NCBI GenBank assembly: GCA_029558675.1
Contig: JAKQEF010000124.1
Span: forward strand, 1-44,180
Origin: Bacteroidota bacterium
Lineage (GTDB): Bacteria > Bacteroidota > Bacteroidia > Bacteroidales > Tenuifilaceae
DNA length: 44,180 nucleotides
Reading direction: 5' to 3'
Under the pieces are notes generated by a model that saw nothing but the letters and a program-made list of their open reading frames with translations, searched no databases and was not told the origin of the DNA. Each line of letters begins with the position of its first letter. Position 1 is the first letter of the stretch. Position numbers and translations under genes: made by a program. Positions 1-8,598 of the stretch are shown here, piece by piece.

Positions 1-224
1 AAAAAAATAGGGATAAACGACTGTAATAGGCTGGGAGTTTTAATTCTGTCAGGCATTGTTCGGTTTGTATGGTCAAACTTGTAAAAAAGGCATGCCAATA
101 TACAATTTTTATCTTCCCTATTTGTAAATACCCTCATTAAATGATGTTAGCAAGGCAAGATTGATTATGGCATGTATTTTGAATAGTATGTTTTCGTGTT
201 CAAAACGACCAAATATTTTGAATA

Positions 225-812
225 ATGGACAAGCATATTGATTTCTTCAACATAAAGCATAAATGGGTTTCGCCCCGCGAGGGACGGATACTCATTGCCG
301 AGCCGGGTTTGATGGATCAATACTTCAAACGGTCGGTGATCCTTCTGGTTGAGCATAATGAAAAAGGAACTGTTGGCTTTACTCTAAACCGAATACTTGA
401 TATCAAACTAACGGAAATGATACCCGATTTCCCCGACTTCCCCGCTTTGATATCCATAGGCGGACCGGTTAGCCCCAACAGTATCCATTTCATTCACACT
501 CTGGGCAATCTTGTTCCTGACACATGTATCATTGCCGATGGCATTGGCTGGGGAGGAGATTTCGAAGCCATTAAGGCTTTAATAAAGCAGAAAAAAATCA
601 CGCCTCGTCAAATCCGCTTCTTTGTCGGCTATTCCGGCTGGGGGTCCAATCAGCTTGAAGGAGAACTGAAGGAGAACAGCTGGGTAGTTTCCGAACTGGA
701 CATCGTGCAAGTGATGGCAGGGAAGGATGACCTATGGTCGAAAACGGTAAAACAGCTTGGCCCAAAGTACAAGCCCTGGACCATCTACCCCATCAGCCCA
801 TCCTTGAATTGA
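225..812 (+). CDS. YqgE/AlgH family protein (UPF0301)
   Basis: 195-aa ORF; N-terminal 'GRILIAEPGLMDQYFKRSVILLVEHNEKGTVGFTLNR' is typical of the YqgE/AlgH family. Confidence 0.93.
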   Translation: MDKHIDFFNIKHKWVSPREGRILIAEPGLMDQYFKRSVILLVEHNEKGTVGFTLNRILDIKLTEMIPDFPDFPALISIGGPVSPNSIHFIHTLGNLVPDTCIIADGIGWGGDFEAIKALIKQKKITPRQIRFFVGYSGWGSNQLEGELKENSWVVSELDIVQVMAGKDDLWSKTVKQLGPKYKPWTIYPISPSLN

Positions 813-1675
813 TTGGGAAAGGTATGGCGATTCAGCAGTAAACTCAACTCGCTGCTCACTTTATTGAAATACCTTTTGTGCCGTACTCCCACTATCCACC
901 GGATACCCGAAATGGCATCGGTAATGAAAACTTCATCGGCTTTAACCAGCATATCGGCATCAATTTGCGCCCGCGGGTAAATTTTATAGCCCCATTCCGC
1001 AGCCTTACCAACCAGCAACTGCCTTACTATGCCATCCTTGCAACCTTCGGTGAGGCAAGGGGTGTAAAGTTGATCTCCAAAAATCAAAAAAAGGTTCGAT
1101 GAAATGCTTTCCACCAACCGATTCTGCTCGTTGATCAGCAGGCAATCGTCAACGCCAAATTTATCCCTAAAAATTCCTGCCATTACATATAGTAACGAAT
1201 TGCTCGTTTCCAAAGCAGAAAGCACATTAATAGGTTTCTTTATCTCGGTATAAATATCGACAATGAGCCCCTTGGTATTGTATGGGTAAAAATCGTGGTC
1301 CAAAGGCGTTGAGTGCATTAATATGCTAACGGTATTATTGGCAGGAATAAAGTCCCTCGACGGATTTCTATAAACCGATAGCCTAATGGCAGTGCTCCGG
1401 TAATGCCTGTTCTTATTGAGCAACCTGCTAATCTCTTTGGCCAAAAAATCGGCTGAAAAATAGGCAGGGATGTCAAGATTCAGCATTTTCATGCCCCTAA
1501 TCAGCCTTTCGTAGTGCAAAGTAAGGTGTCGTCCTTCCGTGCCGTAGGCATGGATTGTTTCTAGCACTCCATCGCCATATACAAATAAACGATTATCGGC
1601 ATCCAATACAGGCTGATTGGAGGGGAAAAATTGGCCGTTGAGCCATATGTAATTACGTCGGTCTTTCTCCATCAC
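785..1675 (-). CDS. aminotransferase class IV (aminodeoxychorismate lyase / branched-chain aminotransferase-like)
   Basis: 296-aa ORF with 'DNRLFVYGDGVLETIHAYG' and 'LVESISSNLFLIFGDQLYTPCLTEGCKDGIVRQ', class IV PLP fold signatures. Confidence 0.88.
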   Translation of the reverse strand: MMEKDRRNYIWLNGQFFPSNQPVLDADNRLFVYGDGVLETIHAYGTEGRHLTLHYERLIRGMKMLNLDIPAYFSADFLAKEISRLLNKNRHYRSTAIRLSVYRNPSRDFIPANNTVSILMHSTPLDHDFYPYNTKGLIVDIYTEIKKPINVLSALETSNSLLYVMAGIFRDKFGVDDCLLINEQNRLVESISSNLFLIFGDQLYTPCLTEGCKDGIVRQLLVGKAAEWGYKIYPRAQIDADMLVKADEVFITDAISGIRWIVGVRHKRYFNKVSSELSLLLNRHTFPNQFKDGLMG

Positions 1676-1687
1676 ATAAACCTTCTA

Positions 1688-2125
1688 TCACTCCCACTGC
1701 CTATTCGCCACTTCGTCCACTACCTTCCTGAACACAATGGGTTGGATTGCGCCATAGGTCAAATTTAGCGGTATTTCATCGAAAAAATCGATCTCCTCGA
1801 TCTCCGAATCGGGTAGTGAGCCCAAAGTGGCAATGTGAGCATAGTATAAACGGCTACAGCTGGTACGATGGTTATACTCAATGAAACAATCGCAAATTGC
1901 CCTGAGGGAAAATTTCAAAGCCCCTGTCTCCTCCCTCAACTCTCTTTGGGCGGCCTCGTCCAGCGACTCGTTGGCCTCTATATGCCCTCCGGGCAACTCC
2001 CAAGTATCCCTGCCGTGAAGCCTCACCCATACCCATTTCTCCCTGTATCGTGAGATTACCGTAACAAAATTGAAATGATTGCATGCAGCGCCCAGCTTGT
2101 AAAAATTTATCTTGGGATTGGACAT
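1688..2125 (-). CDS. NUDIX hydrolase
   Basis: Nudix box 'GGHIEANESLDEAAQRELREETGA'. Confidence 0.93.
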   Translation of the reverse strand: MSNPKINFYKLGAACNHFNFVTVISRYREKWVWVRLHGRDTWELPGGHIEANESLDEAAQRELREETGALKFSLRAICDCFIEYNHRTSCSRLYYAHIATLGSLPDSEIEEIDFFDEIPLNLTYGAIQPIVFRKVVDEVANRQWE

Positions 2126-2158
2126 GGAGAATAGTTTTAGATAGTTATATGCAGGGAA

Positions 2159-2779
2159 TCATCGCCCAATCAATCCGTTAATAAAAATCGAAACAAGCGA
2201 TGGATCAATTAACAATGGGTAGATAAACCCAAAAACGGCACCGGCAAAATGGGCGCTGTGGTTAATGCCATCGGATGCTTTCTTGCTCATGTAACGCGAG
2301 TAAATCAGGTAGGCCGCACCGAACACCACGGCAGGGATTGGTATTACGCCAAACAGGTACAAATTGTTCAATGGGTTGAAAAAAATATTAATAAACACCA
2401 CTGCCGACACAGCCCCCGAAGCCCCTACCCCACGGTAGTAAATAGTATCCTTATATTTTCGAACCGTAGAAAGGCACGAAATTACGATGCCACCAAAATA
2501 CAATGTGAGAAAATGGAGAACGGGAAATTTAATAACACCCATCTCTTTTAAATGGTCGAAAATTTCTTCAAGGTAAAGGCCAAACGATAGTAACACTAAC
2601 ATATTGACCAGCAGGTGAATTAAATCGGCATGAATAAAGGCATGCGAGAGTACCCGGTACCACTCCTTGTTGTGTACAATGTAGTATGGCCTCAGCAGCA
2701 ATTTCTCCATTAGCCTCTTATTATTCAGGGCTATAATGGATATAACAGCTGTAAATATGATTAATACTACCGTTGCCAT
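2159..2779 (-). CDS. rhomboid family intramembrane serine protease
   Basis: Multi-TM protein with 'HAFIHADLIHLLVNMLVLLSFG', 'GVGASGAVSAVVF' (GxSG) and 'NHSAHFAGAVFGF'; start placed at internal ATG 2779, because the longer ORF runs into the upstream holA-like gene. Confidence 0.88.
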   Translation of the reverse strand: MATVVLIIFTAVISIIALNNKRLMEKLLLRPYYIVHNKEWYRVLSHAFIHADLIHLLVNMLVLLSFGLYLEEIFDHLKEMGVIKFPVLHFLTLYFGGIVISCLSTVRKYKDTIYYRGVGASGAVSAVVFINIFFNPLNNLYLFGVIPIPAVVFGAAYLIYSRYMSKKASDGINHSAHFAGAVFGFIYPLLIDPSLVSIFINGLIGR

Positions 2780-2807
2780 AGTAAAAACGTTGAGTAGAAG
2801 TTTAGAA

Positions 2808-3845
2808 TCAATGAATAATCTTAAAAACCAATTCCCGGAGAAGTTCGCCCTGGTCAACCGATTCGTTATTCCACCCTTTAGAGCGCATATCGTATTCCCT
2901 AAGCAATGCGAATACCTGCATACATTTTTGTTTCGTGTAAAGTCGTGCAGCTTGCCGGTATTCGGCAATGAAGAACGGGTTTACACCTAATTGTGACGAA
3001 ACATTCCTCTCGGACTTATCTTGAATAAAGTGGTACGTGAATATTTTTCTAAAGTATTGGTAAAGAGAAACAACCGTTGCCTGAATGGGGTTTGCAGCCG
3101 GATTGCTGGCAAAATAATTCACAATCCTGTTGGCTTTCAATACATCGCGTTGGGCAATGGCTTTATTTAGTTCAAACCTATTAAAATCCTTGCTAATGCC
3201 AATATTCTTCTCAATATGCTCTGGCGTAATGCGCTTGGTTTCAGTTGGGATGGTTACGATAAGTTTCTCCAGTTCGTTCACAATTTTACTCAAATCGTTT
3301 CCAAGGTAATCCCTTAGCAGTTCAGCCGAAGCAGGGGTTATGTCAATGCCTTTGTTCTTCAGGTATGTAGTAATCCAAACGGGTACCTGGTTGTCGTATA
3401 GCCGTTTAAAATCTACTGCAACCCCCGACTTGAGCGACAAATCAAAGATTTTTTTAGCCTTAGCCGTTAGGCTTGCCCCCGGGGCAAGTTTATTATTCAG
3501 TACGAGAATGGTTGTCTTTTGAGGTGCATTGAAATATATTTCCAGTTCGTCAATATTCTTCATTACCTGTGCTTCCTTAACTATAACCACCTGATAGTTG
3601 GACATCATTGGGTATCGACGGGCAACATCGATAAGGGCAGAAACAGAGACATCCCTTCCGTACAGTACTACCTGATTAAAGGCCTTTTCCGACTCCGACA
3701 GAACATTGTCAACTATGTAATCAGTAATCAGATCAATATAGTAGTACTCATCACCGGAAAGGTAGTAAACAGGCTTGTAAATCTTCTTCTTCAGCTCACC
3801 GATAATCTCCGAATAGGACTCCTCTATGCTCTTCCGTTTGGCCAT
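2808..3845 (-). CDS. holA: DNA polymerase III subunit delta
   Basis: 'MAKRKSIEESYSEIIGELKKKIYKPVYYLSGDEYYYIDLITDYI' N-terminus and overall HolA-like layout; start chosen at internal ATG 3845. Confidence 0.87.
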   Translation of the reverse strand: MAKRKSIEESYSEIIGELKKKIYKPVYYLSGDEYYYIDLITDYIVDNVLSESEKAFNQVVLYGRDVSVSALIDVARRYPMMSNYQVVIVKEAQVMKNIDELEIYFNAPQKTTILVLNNKLAPGASLTAKAKKIFDLSLKSGVAVDFKRLYDNQVPVWITTYLKNKGIDITPASAELLRDYLGNDLSKIVNELEKLIVTIPTETKRITPEHIEKNIGISKDFNRFELNKAIAQRDVLKANRIVNYFASNPAANPIQATVVSLYQYFRKIFTYHFIQDKSERNVSSQLGVNPFFIAEYRQAARLYTKQKCMQVFALLREYDMRSKGWNNESVDQGELLRELVFKIIH

Positions 3846-3855
3846 GGTTCTCTTT

Positions 3856-4656
3856 TTAAAACCTAAGATGTTTAACCGATTGTCCGTGGTTTTTAAGCTC
3901 TTTGAGCGATTCAATCCCTATTTTAATGTGATCCTCAACGTAAAGTGAAGTAACCACTTTATCACTTTCTTTCGTTTTCACCCCGGTTGAAATCATGGGC
4001 TGATCGGATACCAGCAACAGTGCTCCCGACGGGATTTCGTTGGCAAAGCCAACGGTAAAAATTGTAGCGGTTTCCATATCAATGGCCATTGCCCTTGTCT
4101 TTCTGAGGTATTCTTTGAATTGGGCATCGTATTCCCAAACCCTCCGGTTGGTGGTTAACACTGTTCCTGTCCAGTAGTCGCGCTTAAAATCGCGGATGGT
4201 GGTGGAGACAGCCCTTTGCAGATTAAATGCAGGCAATGCCGGCACCTCAGGTGGCAGATAATCGTTGGATGTCCCCTCGTGCCGGATGGCAGCAATGGGA
4301 AGTATGAGATCGCCCAGGGCATTCTTTTTCTTAAGGCCACCGCATTTCCCCAAAAACAGAACAGCCTCGGGTTTTATGGCCATGAGCAAATCCATTACCG
4401 TTGCGGCATTGGGACTGCCCATACCAAAATCAATCATGGTAATGCCATCAGCAGTGGCACAGGGCATGTTTGCATGGGGATCGGCAATAATCGTGTCATT
4501 ATACTGAGTGAAATAATCCAGGTAGTTCCTGAAATTAGTCAACAGTATATATGATCCGAAATCCTCCAATTTTTGACCTGTATATCTTGTAAGCCAATTT
4601 GATACAATATCCTCTTTTGTCTTCATTTTTGGGCTTATTTGTAGTTTTTCATCCAA
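3856..4656 (-). CDS. AMP nucleosidase
   Basis: 266-aa phosphorylase-fold protein: 'CATADGITMIDFGMGSPNAATVMDLLMAIKPEAVLFLGKCGGLK', 'AIDMETATIFTVGFANEIPSGALLLVSD'. Confidence 0.9.
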   Translation of the reverse strand: MDEKLQISPKMKTKEDIVSNWLTRYTGQKLEDFGSYILLTNFRNYLDYFTQYNDTIIADPHANMPCATADGITMIDFGMGSPNAATVMDLLMAIKPEAVLFLGKCGGLKKKNALGDLILPIAAIRHEGTSNDYLPPEVPALPAFNLQRAVSTTIRDFKRDYWTGTVLTTNRRVWEYDAQFKEYLRKTRAMAIDMETATIFTVGFANEIPSGALLLVSDQPMISTGVKTKESDKVVTSLYVEDHIKIGIESLKELKNHGQSVKHLRF

Positions 4657-4799
4657 TATGGAAAATCATCATATCCCTCTTAAGCAGGGGGAAGCATTTT
4701 GATAGCAAAAGTAAAGATTATTTCTGACCTTTACGACACTGTTTCGCCTTGGAATTTTGCGAATCTACAATGATCAGGAATTTTTCAATGATTGGTTGA

Positions 4800-5261
4800 A
4801 TGGATACGGAGTTGAACCTACCCCCGTTCGAAGCGTTGATAAAAGAGAAGGAGGGGCAAAGCGTAATATTCGACACAATACGCAGGAAATACGTTGCGTT
4901 AACACCCGAAGAGTGGGTAAGGCAGCATTTTATCAACTTTCTCATAGCATATAAAGGGTTTCCAAACGGGCTCATGGCCGTGGAGCAGAAAGTGACAATT
5001 AACAGAATGTCACAAAGAGTTGACATAGTGGCATATAACAGAAAAGGCAAGCCCATCCTTGTGGTAGAATGCAAAGCGCCTGACGTAAAGCTTACGCAAG
5101 CCACCATCGGGCAAGCAGCCCGATACAATCTCCAATTACAAGCCGGCTACCTGATTATTACCAATGGGAAAAAGCATTTCTGCTGCCGCATCAATCTGCA
5201 AAATTCGGAATACGAGGTGCTTCAAAGGATACCCGATTACCAAGAGTTGGTTGAGGAGTAA
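4800..5261 (+). CDS. HsdR N-terminal-domain (type I restriction R-like) small protein
   Basis: 153 aa, PD-(D/E)xK-type 'RVDIVAYNRKGKPILVVECKAPDVKL'. Confidence 0.85.
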   Translation: MDTELNLPPFEALIKEKEGQSVIFDTIRRKYVALTPEEWVRQHFINFLIAYKGFPNGLMAVEQKVTINRMSQRVDIVAYNRKGKPILVVECKAPDVKLTQATIGQAARYNLQLQAGYLIITNGKKHFCCRINLQNSEYEVLQRIPDYQELVEE

Positions 5262-5263
5262 TC

Positions 5264-5827
5264 CTAACTGTGGCTTATATCATGCAATGGATTGATTGTC
5301 TGAAGCATGATCTCGTCTGCCCAGCCTGTGGCCGTTTTAATCCAATCCCTTTTTATTCCTACCTCAGTAAACCCGGCGTTTTTAAATAGCTGGAGGCTAA
5401 TGAAGTTGTCGTGCGACACATTGCAGTAAAGTTGGTGTAGCTGCAGGGTTTCGAAAGAGTAGTGCATAAGCAGTTTCAAAGCCTCGGTGGCATACCCCTT
5501 TTGCCGATACTCCTTATTGGCAATGAGAATGCCAACTCCAGCCCTCAGGTGAAAGGGGTCGAAATCGAAAAGGTCAACCGTGCCAACGGGGACAAGCATA
5601 AGCGAGCTCTGGGTTTTAGCTTCGATGATAAGCCTCAGCTGCTTTGCCTCCCAAATGTCCAGATGTGATGATTCGATGTATTTTTTTAGTATATACTTTG
5701 AGTATGGGGTGTGGGTATTGCTCACCTTCCATATCTCCATGTTGTTCTCCCACGTATAAAGCAACTCCAGATCGGAAGGTTCGGGAGCCCTTAGTTTGAT
5801 GAGATTGCTTTCAAGCGTATTCAGCAT
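5264..5827 (-). CDS. GNAT family N-acetyltransferase
   Basis: 'AGVGILIANKEYRQKGYATEALKLLMHYSFETLQLHQLYCNVSHDNFISLQLFKNAGFTEVG'. Confidence 0.93.
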   Translation of the reverse strand: MLNTLESNLIKLRAPEPSDLELLYTWENNMEIWKVSNTHTPYSKYILKKYIESSHLDIWEAKQLRLIIEAKTQSSLMLVPVGTVDLFDFDPFHLRAGVGILIANKEYRQKGYATEALKLLMHYSFETLQLHQLYCNVSHDNFISLQLFKNAGFTEVGIKRDWIKTATGWADEIMLQTINPLHDISHS

Positions 5828-5832
5828 GTGTG

Positions 5833-8340
5833 TTACTCCTTATACCTAGTGACATTCATAACCAAAGCACCGGAAAAGCCCAGCTTCTGAATTTTTCCCA
5901 ACTCCTCTTTTGCAGCCTTTTCTCCCTTAAACTCCCCAAAGAGGTATTGATAAGCGCCATTTCCAATCTTTTCCTCTTTCACGTTAAGGCCTTTGAATAC
6001 CGCAAAATCTTCAATGGGTTCGTTGGATACCAACACTTGGATTGTGTAAATACCCTCGTTATTCCTTGCCATTCTTGGAATGATCTGTGGTGGCAGGTTA
6101 AGAATCGATTTCAGGTCGTTCTCTCCAACCAATGCAGAAGTGATGCACCCGGCATCAATGGCATAGTTAAGTAATTCTATGGCCTGCGATTTATGCTCGA
6201 ACGTACCAATGGTAAAGGCATACTGCCCCTTCACCCCTTCCAGTTTTCTAGTTTTCTGGCCAAAATACTCGGTAACTTTTGTTTCCAGCTCCTTACTGAT
6301 GGAATAATTGATTGGTGCCAGCAGAATGGTGTATGATTGTTGTCTTGGTTTCAGGTGCTCCGGTACGTGTATATCTTCCTGGATTTCAACGCCTCCATTT
6401 GACTTATACACAGATATTGCTGCTCGTCGGTTGAGGCTTCGCCCCTCCGGGTTATCTGTCCCGTCGGGATTTACATTGGTAGCCACCTCTTCGAAATCGC
6501 TTGCACCCCTCACAAGCATTCTCTCCCTGTCGATTCCTCGGGTGGCTAAAAAATCGATTACAGATTTTGCCCTACGCAGCGAGAGTTGATAATTATAGTA
6601 TGCAGATCCCTTACTGTCGGTGTGCCCACTGACCTCAATGGTTAGGCTCGGGTATTTATTCATCATTCCAAAAACCTTTTCCAGCTCGAAAATGGCCTCA
6701 CGGTTAAGCTTGTCGCAATCGAATTCGAAAAGGATACTTCGGATAACCAATACATCACCGGAAGCCACCTTTTCAGGGATCATCTGAATTTCAACATGAA
6801 ACGACGGCTGCTGGAAAGAATCGGGGATAAGGATAGGGATTTCTTTCTTTTTATAGCCTTCGCCTGTGGCAACTAATCGGTAAGATCCGGGCGTAACTTC
6901 AAAAAAAAAATTGCCGTTGTTCTCCTCAGGGTTTGTTTCGTGGATTATTTCGTTGGTTTCGAAATCCAGAAGGCGAAGTAAAAACTTATCAGCCTGAACC
7001 TCCATATTGTCACCAAGCTGTAATATCCCTTCCACATTAACAGCCATTTGATGGGAGTCTTTAATGGACATCAGGTACAGATTGCGTACGTTGGGGCTAT
7101 CCTTCTGGACCATGGTCACAAGAGCGCTATTGTTATCGAGCGGGAAGAACGACATATCGTCATCGGTTGTATTAATGGGATAGCCCAAATTAACGGGGGC
7201 CGACCACTGGTTATCGCCAATTTTTTCGGAGAAGAAGATATCGTATCCGCCAATGCTGCTATGCCCTTGCGAAATGAAGTAAAGGGTATTGCCATCGCGC
7301 GACAGGAATGGCGACTCCTCGTTGTATGGCGTATTGATGGTAGGCCCGATGTTCTGGGGCTCACCCCACTCGCCATTGGGCAGCAATTTGGAGTAGTAAA
7401 TATCGAGTGAACCATATCCGCCCTTACGGTTGCTCGAAAAAAACAGGGTTTGCCCATCGGGTGAGGTGGAAGCACTGGTTTCCCAATTGCGCGATGTGAT
7501 GGTTTTTCCCAGCTTTACAGCGGGCTGCCATTTGCCATTCTGGAAAGTACTTCTGTAAACATTGCCAATGCCCCTATCGTTTTTAAACAGGTAGAGTGTA
7601 TTCCCATCGGGGCTTAACGAAGTGGTAAAGACTTCCCCTTCTGCATTCAAATCAAGGGATATATTGATAGGTGGCCCCCAGGTTCCATCGCTTTTCTTAC
7701 GCGAAACGTAAATGGCATCATAAAACTTTTCTTTTGTGGTAAATGCCATGGTTTGCTCATCGGCCGACACCACCTGGCAGAAAATATACTTGTCGGTATC
7801 GAAAAGTTTTACCTGCTCTATGTCGATCTTCAAGGGTTGTTCCATCATTTTAATGGCTCTCTTGCATGCCTCTATCTGCTGGTCAACATAGTCGAGGCTA
7901 TAAACGTCCTTGGTATCGATCAACTCTCTGAATGTGCTGTATGCCCCGATAGCCTTGTCGATATTTTCAACCACCCTATATGCCTCTCCCAGGTAAAAAT
8001 AGGCATTTTTCGGGGCTTTAGTCTCTTTGTAGGATCCCTCAAGGTAGGTTGGAGTAATGTTCTGCACCGCCTGTTCAAGGTAGGGTATGGCCTTGTGTTT
8101 TTCCCCCGGAGTATTCAAGTAGCACAATCCAATCCTGTATTGCAAATTGGCATTGTCGGGTTTTTGTTCAAGTGCTTTCTGGTAAAGAGGGAGGGCCTCG
8201 GCAAAATCGTTAAAGAGGAAATAGTACTCTGCATCGGAAAAGATTGTTCGATAATCTGTTTCCTGAGCCTTGGTCGTTGCGATGGAAAAAAGCAAAAACG
8301 CAACTAACAACTGCCAAAAAATGAGGATTACTCTTTTCAT
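5833..8340 (-). CDS. TPR - PD40 beta-propeller - carboxypeptidase-regulatory-like - OmpA C-terminal protein with SPOR-like tail (PorE-like architecture)
   Basis: 835 aa; signal peptide, TPR 'LFNDFAEALPLYQKALEQKPDNANLQYRIG', repeated 'SPDGNTLYLFKNDRG.GNVYRS', OmpA motif 'LTIEVSGHTDSKGSAYYNYQLSLRRAKSVIDFLATRGID', two SPOR-like segments at the C-terminus. Confidence 0.9.
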   Translation of the reverse strand: MKRVILIFWQLLVAFLLFSIATTKAQETDYRTIFSDAEYYFLFNDFAEALPLYQKALEQKPDNANLQYRIGLCYLNTPGEKHKAIPYLEQAVQNITPTYLEGSYKETKAPKNAYFYLGEAYRVVENIDKAIGAYSTFRELIDTKDVYSLDYVDQQIEACKRAIKMMEQPLKIDIEQVKLFDTDKYIFCQVVSADEQTMAFTTKEKFYDAIYVSRKKSDGTWGPPINISLDLNAEGEVFTTSLSPDGNTLYLFKNDRGIGNVYRSTFQNGKWQPAVKLGKTITSRNWETSASTSPDGQTLFFSSNRKGGYGSLDIYYSKLLPNGEWGEPQNIGPTINTPYNEESPFLSRDGNTLYFISQGHSSIGGYDIFFSEKIGDNQWSAPVNLGYPINTTDDDMSFFPLDNNSALVTMVQKDSPNVRNLYLMSIKDSHQMAVNVEGILQLGDNMEVQADKFLLRLLDFETNEIIHETNPEENNGNFFFEVTPGSYRLVATGEGYKKKEIPILIPDSFQQPSFHVEIQMIPEKVASGDVLVIRSILFEFDCDKLNREAIFELEKVFGMMNKYPSLTIEVSGHTDSKGSAYYNYQLSLRRAKSVIDFLATRGIDRERMLVRGASDFEEVATNVNPDGTDNPEGRSLNRRAAISVYKSNGGVEIQEDIHVPEHLKPRQQSYTILLAPINYSISKELETKVTEYFGQKTRKLEGVKGQYAFTIGTFEHKSQAIELLNYAIDAGCITSALVGENDLKSILNLPPQIIPRMARNNEGIYTIQVLVSNEPIEDFAVFKGLNVKEEKIGNGAYQYLFGEFKGEKAAKEELGKIQKLGFSGALVMNVTRYKE

Positions 8341-8598
8341 GGTTAGTAGTACTTAGGGTTATGTAATTGCAAACAGGGTGTCAACCAACTATATATCAAT
8401 ACAATAATTAATATCAAGCGCTTTTTTATCCAGTATCCTATTGAATATTCATTAAAAACAAATATAAAAAAAAAACCATTATTCCGGCTGATTATTTCCA
8501 TGAAAATGGGTAATTGTTAATAAATTGATAATATCCAATCCCCCAAGCAGAAAGCTTGTTAAAAATCGGGATTATTTTCAGTGTTTCAGATAAATGAA

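Noticed and set aside
4800-5261. Possible restriction-modification/defence locus from the HsdR-N-like protein
   Set aside because: No HsdM, HsdS or helicase portion nearby; a standalone small HsdR_N protein near holA in housekeeping surroundings is more likely an ordinary chromosomal gene.
8544-8558. CAAGC-AGAAA-GCTTG as a terminator for the 8599-11001 gene
   Set aside because: Short stem and no T tract on the relevant (minus) strand.
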